From Pyropia yezoensis (lineage: Eukaryota; Rhodophyta; Bangiophyceae; Bangiales; Bangiaceae), in the NCBI GenBank assembly GCA_009829735.1, contig CM020620.1:12955420-13019419 (forward strand): a DNA stretch of 64,000 nucleotides, read 5' to 3'. Position numbers and translations under genes: made by a program. Below are positions 8,356-18,757 of the stretch, piece after piece. The stretch's first letter is position 1; the number at the start of each line of letters is the position of its first letter. Below the pieces are notes generated by a model. That model ran no database searches. It was given only the letters and a program-made list of their open reading frames with translations, and was not told the origin of the DNA.

Positions 8356-11300
8356 CATCGTTTATATGATTACGTCGATTCTTTGATATTCTGTTTGTTC
8401 TCCTCACTGGCAGCTTGTCACGATGATCTTTCCGCCTTCATTCGGACTTGAAACACGCGAGGACGTCGGCTCGCCGCATTGATATCTCTTGGCCAATGGC
8501 AGGCGCTTGGGCAAGAGCCGACCTCTAGCTAGCTGCTCTCGGTTTGGTGGTTTTTTTCTGGCCGCATCGGGGCTATCGGGGTGGCCATGTCGCAGCGGGG
8601 GTCGCCCGTGGCGTGCCGGCCGCGCCGCATAGCCTGGTGGAAACAGGGCGGTGGCAACGGGGCTTGATCGGCGAACTCGCTGGCGAGCATCATCATGCCC
8701 GCTGGGCTGGACCGCGGCGCGGCGGCCTCAAGCGCGATCCCCGGCTACTGAAGGCCGACCGCGGCTGCGAAGACGGCGTCCGCGGATGATGGTGTCAATC
8801 TGACGGACGGAAACGGACAGGTGCTGGTGGATGTGCCTGCCGCGACGTGCAACATGGTGGGAGAGCTCCGGGCAGCACAGCAACGTGCAGCGCGGCGAGG
8901 TCTGCGAGAGTGAACTCCCGCGGCGCGGCAAAGACGATGGCGAAGGGAGACCAGGGCGTGGCGGTGCAGGCGCGCGGTGCCCCTGTGACTAGAGTGGACG
9001 ACTTGACGGTTGCGGCGGAGGCGGCGTTTGCAGGGGCGCATGGCGGCGGGCTGCCTGGTGGGCGCGCGAGGAGCGGTGTCCCGAGGCGCGGGGGGGGAAG
9101 ATCCCCACTTTCAAGCCCCGTTGCCAGGACCAGGACGGCTGTACCCAAGAGCGGCATGGTGCTGAGCGTCGGCGTGCTGACGAACATGGACTCGGCGTTG
9201 AGCGCGCCACGGTTGGCAGCGTTGCGGCCGAGCGAGTGGTGCAGGCGGAGCGGTGCGGCGCTGGCTGCTACAGGGCTGCAATGGCGGTGAAAGGCATTTC
9301 GGCGGCCACAAGAGGTGGTGGCGCGGGATATGTCGGCCATCTAGAACGTCGATGGGAGCGGTGGCGGCGACGGCCGGTATTGGCCCTTGACGGCGTGGTC
9401 CCACCCCCGCCTACCGTCAGCCCCATGACCGGGACAGCCGTAGTTGCGGTCGCACAAGCTGCCGAGCTGCCGCCTACCCGTTCTTCATGGACCGATGCAA
9501 GCGGGTGGAGGGCCATACAGCCGGCACGGCGGCGGCGAGGCCTGAGGGTGCTGTCCCCCAAGACATAAAAACCCTGGGCGCTGCTAGTTGTTGGGGCGGG
9601 CTGCGCGGGGGGAAGGGGCGGGAGGCCGGCCGCGCCGCAGGCAACAAGGGTGCGTCGGGTTCGGGAGCGCTTGCTGCGCCGGTGGTCGAGCGGTGGGTGA
9701 TCGCGCAGCTGACGCCGCGCTCCATGCCTATGCGGGGGCGACTGGGAGGCGCGTATTGCCGCCCTGTGCCGCGTGCGGCTCGTGGCGTCGCAAAAGCCGG
9801 TACGTGATGACGGAAAGGCCGGGGTAGTGGAAGGCGAGGGGGGGGCGGGGGGGGGTCGGGGAGAGGAGGTTGCATGGCGGAGGAGGGCTCGATAGGATAG
9901 CCGGGAAAGGAGGCGGAATGAGGGATGTGGGGGCATGTGTGTGCAGAAGCTGGCATGGAGGGTGTGCTGTTGAGAGAGGGCGGCTTTGCTACCTGGCAAA
10001 GGTTTCGGGTGGTAGGGGGGCAGGGGGGCTGATCGTGCCTTGTGGTGGCCACGGACCACACGACTAACCGCCCCGACCCAGGTTCCGCTTTGCTGATCCT
10101 TCCGTCCTTGCCATTTTCTGTCCCCCCCCCGCCCCCCCCCCCCCCCCCCCCACAAATCCGATCGGCACCCCCAGACGCGCACCGAAGATGCCCACCGGCA
10201 GAAGCTGTGCTGCGACGCGCGCGCCCCCTCGACGGTGCTCGCCACGCAGCTGGCAGACCTCCCGTCGGTGCCCATCAAGGAGAGGGCCACGACGATCGCC
10301 GCCGTTCACCGCTGCATCGGGCTCGCGGACGTAAACGCTGCCGCCGACCGGCTGGTGCCGCCGCTCCTACGAGCCGACGGTGCGACGATGGCGGTCATCA
10401 CGTGGGGCCGCCGCGGCGGCGGCAACGGTGCTGTACTTGGTGTGTGGCGGGCGGGTGCCCCCCAGTGCGGTTACCGCCGTCGCTGCGGCCATTGCCGACC
10501 ACCAGTCGTCCTCAACGCTCATCCGCCAGGCGGCAGCGACGCTGCAGGTCGGGCTCGCTTCTGCCCCACCGGCGGAGTGGGCCGACGCGGAGGAAGGGGG
10601 GGCGGGGGCGGTGGCGGTGGTGGTCTGGTGGCGGCAACAGCATAAGGGCTGGAAGCAGAGAACGCGGCCTGGCGGCAATGCCCACCGCCGCCGCGGCGGC
10701 GGCCATGAGCACTCCTACAGCTGCGACGGCCGCGCACTTGCTGGCAGTGTCCTCGCCGCCTGCATCGACGGTGGCCGGCGGGGGTGGCGGCGCCACCGCC
10801 GGCACTCAGCGGGCGCGCCCCGCGGTGTAGGCGGCCATCGCGGCGGGGGTGGCGGACGCGGATGAGGAGGTCCGCAGCTGCTTCAGGAAGATGTGAGTGG
10901 GCCTCCGCTCCAGCTGCCGCCGCGCCGCCGCCGACCGCGTCGCCGCTGTTGTTGGCGACCGCCACCGCGACATGCTGTCTGCAACCGCTGCCGTCGCAGA
11001 GGGCGTGGGCGGCGGTTGCCGCGGCAGCAGAGGCTGTAGCGGCGACGAGGGCGGCGGCAACCGTGGTGGCGGCGGCGGCGGCTACGGCGGTCGCGGCAGT
11101 CCGCCACGGGCGCGGCGGGACCTGCGGATCCTCTCCGTCCTCGCTGCCGCGCGGCTGGTGGCGACCCAGCCCATGGAATCGGCGGGGGGCGGTGGGGGGG
11201 CGGCCGGCGCCGCCGCCGCCCCGCGCGGGCCGCGGCCTGCCATTGCCGCGGCCCTGGCAGTGGCCGCCCCCGCTGCCGCGCCCACCGCCGCCCCCTCCGC

Positions 11301-11955
11301 GGCGCCCAGCCTTGCGCCCACCTCCACCTTCAGCCACTCAACGACTGTCCGGTGGGGACGGTGGTGGCCGTGGCGGCTGCCGCCGCTACCCTACCCCTGC
11401 CGTCGCCAAAGGCGTTGCCGCCACCGATGCCGTCGCTGCCCCACCCCACGCCGTCCGCGCCGACGCCGCGCCGCCAATTGCTTTGCCGCCACTCCTCGCC
11501 GGCGGCCGGCGGCTGACCAGCGGCCCGGCCGGCGCGGCGGCGGCGGCGGCGGGGGCGCACCCGCCCCTGCGGGCCCCCGCCGGCGCCTCGCCGGTGGCCG
11601 CCCCGCGGGCGCTGCGGTCCCGATGGACCTTTTCGTGGCCCGTAACGGTGCCCTAGGAGAAAGGAAGAGTTGCACGGGGGGCCACCCGCCTGCCACCAAC
11701 GCCGGCAGCGCCAGCATTGCCAGGCGCGCCAGCAGCGCTTTCCGGGAGGTGGGCGGGCAGCGGCGCTGACGGCGGTGGTCGTGGCGGCGGGGGGGGTGGC
11801 GCGGGCCCGTTCGGCTGCTCGCCCGCCGCGCCAGCCGCTACGTCGGCGCGGTCGGCGTGGCACGCGTCGGCCGGCGGGCGCGGCAGCCTCGCCTCGGGGG
11901 GAGTTGGGGGGAGGCTGCGGGCGGCGCCCTCGCCGCCACTGATAACGTCCCCGCC

Positions 11956-11987
<32 letters not shown>

Positions 11988-12837
11988 CGCAGCCGCCGTC
12001 GCCCTTGTTCGGGCGAAGTCCGAAAGCGGGGATGGGGGACGGGGTCGCCGCCGGTCGCGGGTGAGCGGCGCGCGCGTCGGCGGCGGCGGCGGCCACCGGC
12101 GATGCGTACGGTACTGCCGTCATGCGACACCCGCGGTCGGTGCTTTGCCGGATGGCTTCTTCGTGGCGGCCGCGGCGGAGGCTGCAGTGGTGGCAGTGGT
12201 TGTGGTCGTCGTCGTCGTGGTGGTCTGCGGTGGGGGGGGGGGGGGCAGCTGCGACAGAGGCCGCGACAGGGGCCACGACGGGGATTATGATGGTGGCGCC
12301 GACGCCTCCACCGACGGGCGCGACGACGCAAGCGGCTACTCCGGTGGGAGAGTCGGACTTGGAAGAGCCGCAGCGCTCGGCGGCGGCGGCGGCTGCCGTC
12401 AGATACGGTTGCCCTCCGTCCGGTCGGTCTGACAAAAGCCACCACCACGGGGCAAGCGTCGGCGGCGACGCCAGCGGCGGCAGCCGCGGCAGCGCCGGCG
12501 GCAGGGTGCCCCCCACGGGCGGAGACCCCCCCCCGGTCCCCTCCCACCCCCCCGCCGCCCCCTCTGCCGCAGCGGCAAAGCCAGCGGGGGCATGGCATTC
12601 GACTGGGTCCCCTGACCGACCGCCCACAGCCCCGCCCTGGCCGCCGAGGCCGACGACCGCGCTGCCGCCGCCACCGCGGTAGTCGCCGCGGGCGGCCAGG
12701 GCCTGCAGTATGTCCACCGCAACCTCCACGCTCTCCCCGGCACTCCGGTAAACGTGGTGCGGGCGACACCCTCCTGGGGGCTGCCGCCCCTCATCCTGGC
12801 GCTCAATTGTGCGGCGGCGGGGGACGCACGGCTCCAT
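8356..12837. other. GC-rich low-complexity tract, no gene model supported
   Basis: After about 100 bp of ordinary sequence the DNA becomes extremely GC-rich with 3-bp periodicity (GCC/GCG/CGG runs, a C-run near 10122-10150, a G-run near 12232-12244). All six frames are long, Ala/Gly/Arg/Pro-rich and contradictory. Some pieces resemble Ala-rich helical (Armadillo/HEAT-like) repeats. Examples are minus 8795-9340 (LHSLGRNAANRGAL-type spacing) and plus about 10230-10560 (AATVLYLVCGG, then AVTAVAAAIADHQ), but the frame changes every 100-200 bp. It could be a decayed Ala-rich repeat gene, a spliced gene with many short exons, or non-coding DNA. I assign no product. Confidence 0.35.
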
Positions 12838-13188
12838 CCCTACGGGAAATTTTGGGCGGGTTATCCCGGTAGTGGCTGGTTATCCTGGCCCTGGATCGGC
12901 TGGACTTTGATAGGCTGACATTGCTCCTCAGCGATCGACATGACTGGATATCCAGCCCGATCTGCCTGGATATCCAGGCATCGGTGTCTCGAGAGGCGGC
13001 CTGTCAATGTCCGGGAGCTGTCACGCGATCCAATGGTGTTTGAGTTTGAAACAAATTTGTTTATAAGTTGCACTCAAGACTGCCAAATAGATCGCCCGCC
13101 GGTCGGGGAATGCCAAGACAGATCCGTGCGCTGGTCCTGTGCGAAGACGTCCACCACCAACAGTACAGAAGAAAACGGGGGGAAACAA

Positions 13189-13410
13189 CACATGGTCACG
13201 TCAAAAACGGCAAAGCGGGGGGGAAGAACAAACCAATGTAGAGTTGGAGCGAGGGGAAACGACACATGATCATGTGATCAACGGCAAAACACGGGGGAAG
13301 AAAAAATCACTGTCGAGATGGCGCGCGGCAAAACGAACACATGGTCACGTCATCAACGGCAATGCCGGGGGGAAGTGCAAACCACTGTCACGCTGTAAAC
13401 CATCACTCAG
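13189..13410. repeat. Minisatellite, about three 75-bp units
   Basis: Units begin at 13189, 13263 and 13338, each with CACATGGTCA/CACATGATCA, then CAACGGCAA-like sequence, a G-run with GGGGGAAG and a CACTGTC-type tail. Units are imperfect. They lie inside the 1,375-bp DNA transposon. Confidence 0.7.
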
Positions 13411-13853
13411 TAAAAGGAGGAAAGTAAATGAGGTCACAAACAACAGTACCAACGCAAGATCCATCCGTCAGAGTGTGCGCTTGACTCATCACAGCCCTCG
13501 AGACAAACGAAGCCAACGGGAAGTGGAAGGGGGCAGGCGGAGAAAGAGAAGGGTGAGCGCGAAGAAGAGAAGTGGGGAAAAGCGGGAGAGCGGGGATGGG
13601 GAGTGATCCGCAGGAAGGAGAGAGGATGGGTGGGAGGGAGACGGCGATTGTGCATGGCCGACGAGCGGGAAAAAATAGGAACATACCATGGGGCGGATCA
13701 CAAGCAGTGTGAGACATAGCGAAATGGTGATGCCACTATCATCATGTACGTGTCGGAGATCGCGTTCGAGGCGGAGGCGACGAAGGATGTAGATGCGCGA
13801 CGACCTGCGCCTGAAGACAGGTTCGGCGTACGTCCCCCCTCCAGCACGAGCTG

Positions 13854-13861
13854 TATTTAAG
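13854..13861 (+). promoter_or_regulatory. TATA-like box (TATTTAAG)
   Basis: TATTTAAG lies 132 bp upstream of the ATG of the small ORF at 13993, inside the DNA transposon. No other promoter element is visible. Confidence 0.3.
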
Positions 13862-13992
13862 TACCCCCCAGCACCGACACAGACCTACAGCCCAGCCACC
13901 GCTCGGTGCCGTGCAAGTTGATCAAGTGCCTCACTACTCTCACTCGTGTGCCTGGTGTCACTCTCCACGTGAGGCTCTGTGACCAGATCAGC

Positions 13993-14160
13993 ATGGCAGC
14001 CACTAAAAAGAGCGTGCAAGCCCGCTGTCCTGGAGAACCAGCCATGTGCCGCGTGACCGATTTCTTGGACCCGTCGGATAAAGCCGGGTTGATCCTGACG
14101 AGCACGCCATTGGACAGTTCGGTGAAGCTCCATCGAACTGCCTGGATAACGAGGGAATAG
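13993..14160 (+). CDS. Small ORF (55 aa) inside the DNA transposon, unknown function
   Basis: Starts at an ATG in good context (TCAGCATGGCAGCC) and reads MAATKKSVQARCPGEPAM to a TAG about 50 bp from the right terminus; the last residues (AWITRE) overlap the subterminal motif. I do not recognise it. The TATA-like box, start context and lack of any transposase suggest a captured host 5' gene fragment, as in Pack-type elements, but chance cannot be excluded. Confidence 0.25.
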   Translation: MAATKKSVQARCPGEPAMCRVTDFLDPSDKAGLILTSTPLDSSVKLHRTAWITRE

Positions 14161-14212
14161 ACGGGTTATCCAGGTGTGTGCCTGGTTATCCTGCCCGAAA
14201 TTTCCCGTAGGG

Positions 14213-14933
14213 CATGCGACACCGCAACCACTGCCGCCGTCGCCGCCGCCGCCGCCAGCCGACGGGGGGGGGGGGGGGGGGGGACGCTGCCGTCGGTGCG
14301 GCCGCCGCCGCCGAAGCCGCCGCCAATGGGGCCGTTGCCGCCGCCCCTCTTGCGCTGCCACCCGAGCCGGGGCGGATGCCCGATCCTCACGGGTTAGCAG
14401 ACGCCCGTGGCGACGGCGGCCGCGTGCCCCTCTCCATTGCCCGGTAGGCGACGGCGGCCACGGCGGCGGGCCGGACGGGCGGCTCCGCGGCTTTCGCAGC
14501 CGCCGCCACCGCCGCCGCCGCGCCACCCTTCTTTCCGGATGCGGCGGCCACCGACGGCTGGCACGCGGGCCCCGCCGCCACGACCTGGGCGTTCCTGACC
14601 GCTGTTGCGGCGGCGACCGCGAAGGTGCGGAAGCTGCAGCTGCCGCTGTCCGCCTCTACGGTGGTGGCGGCGGCAGCGGTCGACGCGGGGGCGTCATCAT
14701 CTCGCTTGGCCGTCCACCCGCCTAGTGGTGGCGGCGGCGGCGGCGGCGGCCGCCCCCCGCTCGGTATGGGCGCCGCTGCGGGCGCCGCACGGCTGCACAA
14801 ACCCCCGCCTCTACCGCTGCCGCCACCGCCGCCGCCGGCACGTGGCGCGCCAACAACCGACGCGGACTGGACGTGCCAGGCGGTGCGGGCGGTGGCGGTG
14901 GCGCTTGCGCGGCAGCGAGCGAGAAGAGGGGTG
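14213..14933. other. Continuation of the GC-rich low-complexity locus
   Basis: Composition and triplet periodicity are the same as before 12838, so the two parts were one locus before the DNA transposon inserted. It includes a run of about 19 G (14265-14283). Open frames are Ala/Arg/Pro/Gly-rich and contradictory. It ends with GGGTG (14929-14933), the left target duplication of the retrotransposon array. Confidence 0.5.
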
Positions 14934-15296
14934 TGTAGCACAATAGGAATCCGTCGCACGTCCACTCTCAGGGAACACTCACCAAGGGGGATCGGCACCA
15001 ACGTCACCGGGAGGCCAAGGTTGCTGTCCTTGGAGCGCAAGCCACGGGACCAAAATGGGAGACCAAATGGGAGGGGTTTGTTGTTCTACCTTGGCCGGCG
15101 GTGGATTCGCCGCCGGCCCCCACGTTATAAACCCTCGGAGACACTACTAACTACCCTCCACCCCAAGATGCAAGTCCCTCTGGTCATACGTAACTTATAG
15201 ATACCGTGACCAGTACGAACTATCAAATTGAAAGTTAAGGGTTAGAAGTAGCACCCCTAATATTAGGGTTACAATACGGCCAACCATATTGCTACA
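14934..15296 (-). repeat. LTR1 of family A (363 bp), 3' LTR of copy 1
   Basis: Bounded by TGTAGCA and TGCTACA, a perfect 7-bp terminal inverted repeat. Read on the minus strand it contains a TATA-like GTTTATAAC (plus 15124-15132). Immediately downstream is a perfect 9-bp stem GGCCGGCGG / CCGCCGGCC (15093-15118), near the expected transcription start. By eye it differs from LTR4 at about eight positions, so the pair is not brand new. Confidence 0.95.
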
Positions 15297-15310
15297 TATC
15301 CCCCCCTTAG
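15297..15310 (-). other. Polypurine tract, copy 1
   Basis: Minus strand CTAAGGGGGGGATA directly abuts LTR1, the expected place for plus-strand DNA priming. The same tract is at 25781-25794 (copy 2) and 36265-36278 (copy 3). Confidence 0.8.
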
Positions 15311-15884
15311 ATTCGGCCCGTCCTCGGGTCGAGTTGCATTCGGGTTACCGAATGTAAGTGGGTCGCGTGACCGTTTACCAGTCGGGTGGGGCTTTGCGCC
15401 CCGTCGCGACAGACACCCCTTTTCGAGGTTGTCTGAGGGGGGTGCCCCCCTTTGTGTGGTACACACACGATCCGTTTTCCGGACCGTTAAATTCCCGATG
15501 CGGGTTCTGTTCACGACCCCCCTTTTCGAGGGGTGGTGCAAGCGGATCCGCCACCAGGTGCCTGGTGGTAGGGGGGCCCCTCTCGTGTGGACGAGTGAGT
15601 GGGGGCGGGACCTGCCCGCGTTGCGTGGGGGCGGTTGGGGGTGACCCCCCTTGCTTACCCCGTGTGGGGGGGGCGTGGCGCCGGTCCAGGTGCCTGGGTG
15701 GAGCGCCCCCGTAGCTCGGCTGGCGCTGGTCGTCCCGCGCTGCCGTATCGCTCGTGCTGAGCTGTGTGGTTATAAGCGCGGGTGCCCGCGCTTCCCTGGC
15801 TCGTCCTGCGCGAGCGTTCCTTGTACCGGGTCGAGCCGGCCTCGGCTTTTCTGCACGGGGCGCCCCTGCCATTCCGGTTGCACC
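15311..15884 (+). promoter_or_regulatory. 5' region of the opposite-strand gene, copy 1, with TATA-like box at 15771
   Basis: No ORF is convincing here. GGTTATAAGCGCGGG has TATAAG at 15771-15776, 114 bp upstream of the ATG at 15885. Several perfect short hairpins are present, for example GTGTG-GTA-CACAC and GGGGGGTGCCCCCC near 15430-15470. The equivalent region of copy 2 keeps the box (26255). In copy 3 it reads CATAAG (36743), and the stretch 36540-36850 is the most diverged part of that copy, so the promoter has changed faster than the coding parts. Confidence 0.5.
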
Positions 15885-18254
15885 ATGTCGGACCCCCAGG
15901 TACCCGGGGGCGAGGACGACCTCCTGCCTGAAGAGGGGGAAGAGGTGATGGTGGACGACGTTCCCGTCTCCGCGACCGCCGCCGAGTGCTTCCTAGCGAG
16001 CTCGTCGGAGGACGAGGACGACCGGGTGACCGTTCGTGTGGCCCCGGAAGGCGCGCCGGGCGGGTTGTCGTCCGTGTGTAGCGGCACGACGGCTCCGTCG
16101 GGTGGCGGACAACCGCGTGCAGCGGTGGCTTCTACCGCTTCTCCTCCGGCGGCCCGGATGGCTTCTGTCGCCGGTACCGGCGTGGCTCTACCTCAAGACG
16201 GTGTCGCCGGCGTGGCGGATGGTGGTGGCGGCACCCCGGCCAGTCCGGCGGGTCAAGACGGCGCGGGTGCCCGCCCGGTTGGTGTGTCCGCTGCGGCGGG
16301 TAGCGGGTCTACCCGTGCTGCCCCCGTGGTACCCACGTAGGGTCCGGGTGGCGGCGATGCTCTGCCCGCGGTGCCGCGGACGCGCGATGGTCAAGAGGTA
16401 TTTACCCCGATGGCAGTGGACTCCGGTAGTTACTCCGGGCGGGTGCCCGCCCTTCTTCTTCCTCTACGGCCTCGTGCGACTCCGGCGCCGGCCTCTCTGT
16501 CGGTGGGGCATCCCCCGGCGCCCCCTATTCTTCCTGGTCCTGCCCGGGTTGCCCCGTTGGGTGGCGGCGTCGCCGTGGCGGCGGGTCAGCCCGCCATGTC
16601 GATGTTCGACTTGGTGGCTCGGGTTCGAGGCCTGACTGTGCAAGAGTCAATGGAGTCCGATGGGCGGATGCGGGTGGACTTCCACCTGCCCCATCCCCGT
16701 GGAGAGTCCTCCCGGCGCGTCAAGGTGGACCCGAGTTCGGAGCGGGAGTTGGTGCGGCTGGTCAACCAGCCGAACGCGGTGCGAGTGGAACACCATTGGA
16801 TCCTGAGTCAGCCGGACGACCGGCACGCGCAGCTCTGGCGTACTCGGGTGGGACGGGGTGAGGTCTACCTCGACCCCGCCTTCGGGGTATGCGACCTGAT
16901 TGCTCCCGCGTTGCCGCGGGAGATTGACTACCCGGCTAGTGCTCGGGGGATTGCGGCGGCGGCGGAGCCGGTTGCGTTGGGGGAGACGGTGGGCAGTACC
17001 GGTCGGTATCCCGACTTTGATTACTACCCGGGGGTATCCCCGTATCTGTCGTTGACGGCTCCCTACCCGCCTATGGCGGGGTTGAAGTCGGCGTCGAGCT
17101 GGCGACGTAACCATGGTGTCATGGCGGATGCGTTTCGCACGGATATAACGTGTGCGTTGCAGACCGGCAACGGTCGTGCGCCGGTATACACTCCCGTGCG
17201 CCCACCGCTATGGCAGGAGGGGTGGGAACCCGCCCCTGCTTTCCGGTTTGACACCGGCTCCTGTCTCCGATACTTCGGGAGTGTGTTGGCCTCCCGGCCG
17301 GTCCACCCGTTGCAGGGTACCTTCACCCTTGAGGTTACCCTCGGGCAGGCTTCCTCCTTCTTGCTGTCCGTCCGCCGGCAGGGGCGCCTGTTTCATCTTC
17401 CGACGGGTGTCCGTCGGCACATCGCGCAGTTGGGCGTGGACCTGATAGCCGCCAAGACCGGGTTGGCCCGGGAGTTCGAGGCCCTGCTGGCTGTTCACGA
17501 TGCCGTGAACTGGGCTGGGGTGTTGTGCCTTCCCCCGTACCGGGATCCGCAGGCTGGGGCTTCCCCCTTGCCTCGTCACTCGTTGCGTATCCGGCGTACT
17601 CAGCCGGGTGAGCCTAGTTGCCATGGGTGGGCGTCCACCGAGGCTGTTGCTGACTTGGGTATTCCCATGGTCATCCATGACCCTCTTCAGGTCCTTGCCC
17701 CGTGGTTCGGTAACCCGATACCGGCGGTGGTTGGCCGTCGTCCCCGAGAGTGGGGCTCTGCGGGTGGGGAGCGTGAGGTGTCCCGTCGTCGGGCGGAGGC
17801 CCGCCGGGGTTACGGTGGAGCCCCCTCGGTAGGGTCCTACCGGGCCTCGTATCAGGTGCCACCGGCTCCGGTGGTAGCCGTGTCGGCTCCTGTGGCCCCT
17901 CTGGCTGCGCCAGTGTCACCTCCCGCCCCTGTCCTGCACGACGAGGGTTCCCGTCTCTGGTATGAGGGCGTTGACGCCCTTGTTGCCCGCGCAATACAAG
18001 AGGGTCTCTCTGTTAGCTGGGGGGATATCCCCCCAGGTGCTGCGCTGGTTGAGTCAGCGCGTTGCTTCGGTGGCGTGCTTGACCGCCTCCAGAAAGCTCT
18101 GGAGGACGTGGAGGCTGGCCGCAGCACCCTCGTCCAGCTTTGCACCGAGGTAACTCGGGCGATTGACCGTCGTGAGATTGCCGACCGGTGGAGCACGGAA
18201 GTATACGCGCTTACGCGTGAGTGGCCTCCCTCGGGCAGTGGGTCTACCCACTGA
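15885..18254 (+). CDS. Opposite-strand accessory gene of family A, copy 1 (151 + 637 codons around an in-frame TAG)
   Basis: It lies between pol and the 3' LTR and is transcribed toward pol. The ATG at 15885 has a strong context (GCACCATGTCGG). Part 1 is 151 aa: an acidic start (MSDPQVPGGEDDLLPEEGEE, later SSSEDEDD) and then an Ala/Gly/Ser/Pro-rich stretch. A TAG at 16338-16340 follows, after which the same frame is open for 637 codons to the TGA at 18252-18254. A strong internal start at 16596 (CCGCCATGTCG, MSMFDLVARVRGLTVQ) would give 552 aa. The body is a globular, Arg/Pro-rich protein (YLDPAFGVCDLIAP, YPDFDYYPGVSPYLSL). The C-terminal 100 residues look helical. I see no signal peptide, membrane segment, zinc finger or env-like feature, and do not recognise the family. 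The part after the TAG is intact only in this copy. Confidence 0.65.
16338..16340 (+). other. Conserved in-frame amber codon of the accessory gene
   Basis: CCC ACG TAG GGT CCG in copy 1; the same codons occur at 26822-26824 and 37309-37311. Both sides of the codon are open in frame in all copies. It could be read through, removed by splicing (CACGTAG|G also resembles a 3' splice site), or separate two proteins, the second starting at 16410 or 16596. Confidence 0.6.
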
Positions 18255-18757
18255 GGAGTGTTATTGTTTGTACGGGAGAGGGACCCGGTGGCCCGTATGG
18301 TCGCCGGGTAGTAGTGAGTATAAACTCATCCCCTTTGGGGGCATTGCTTGCCTCTGTTTGCTGCCCTGGGGAGTACCCCTTCTGGCTCAGTGGTGCCTTG
18401 CCTCCCGTCCAACTTCTTCCGGTTGGTTCATCCTTGGGGAGGTCATCCTCCCTCACTTTGTGTCTTGGCTTGGGGAGGTCATCCTCCCTTGTAGGCTCCC
18501 TAGTTACTTCGATATTATCGGAGTTAGCCTTTACCTTTAAGTTAACTTATTAAGGTTCTTGTTTTTACTTAGTTACCTACGCTTGACTCTACTTAGTTAC
18601 CTAAGCTTGGTTCGACTTAGGAACCTAAGTCTGATTTGACTTAGAAACCTAAGTCTGATTTGACTTAGAAACCTAAGTCTGCCGTAACCATGTCACACCC
18701 TGCTTAGTAGGTATAAGCCTCACCCCCCAACCGCCGAAGTCGGTGTCGGTTGGGTTG
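18255..18757. repeat. Spacer between convergent genes, copy 1: two identical hairpins and five 24-bp palindromic repeats
   Basis: GGGGAGGTCATCCTCCC occurs twice (18436-18452, 18472-18488). Then 18566-18685 holds five head-to-tail 24-bp units, each carrying ACTTAG, a 4-nt centre and mostly CTAAGT, so each can form a hairpin. The unit number is five in copies 1 and 2 and four in copy 3. It lies between the stop of the accessory gene (18254) and the stop of pol (18758). A two-way terminator or 3'-end processing signal is the simplest guess. Confidence 0.75.

Larger units (their letters stand above)
12838..14212. mobile_element. Non-autonomous TIR DNA transposon, 1,375 bp, with CAT target-site duplication
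   Basis: The ends are inverted copies. The left end starts CCCTACGGGAAATTT (12838) and the right end finishes with the complement at 14198-14212. The similarity runs inward about 29 bp with a few mismatches and ends in a GGTTATCC motif. The flanking triplet CAT is present on both sides (12835-12837 and 14213-14215), as expected for a 3-bp duplication. Further GGTTATCC/GGATATCC copies lie just inside each end, like subterminal transposase-binding sites. The interior has no transposase. It holds a 75-bp minisatellite and a small ORF. Superfamily is uncertain: 3-bp duplications occur in Harbinger, CACTA and Academ, but the termini match none I can name. The element split the surrounding GC-rich locus. 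Confidence 0.85.

Noticed and set aside
8795-9340. Armadillo-repeat gene on the minus strand
   Set aside because: One repeat-like segment fits, but no run of repeats continues in frame, and other frames are equally open.
14265-14283. G-run as a regulatory quadruplex
   Set aside because: A simple homopolymer in a low-complexity locus, likely slippage; nothing links it to a gene.
16036-16635. 199-codon plus-strand frame repeated at 26520 and 37007
   Set aside because: Overlaps the accessory gene in another frame, is Arg/Pro-rich without a good start context, and is open because of composition.
15885-18254. Accessory gene as an envelope protein
   Set aside because: No signal peptide, transmembrane segment, fusion-peptide-like stretch or Cys pattern; it is also on the opposite strand to gag and pol.
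18566-18685. CRISPR-like array
   Set aside because: Units are directly adjacent 24-bp repeats with no unique spacers, inside a retrotransposon.
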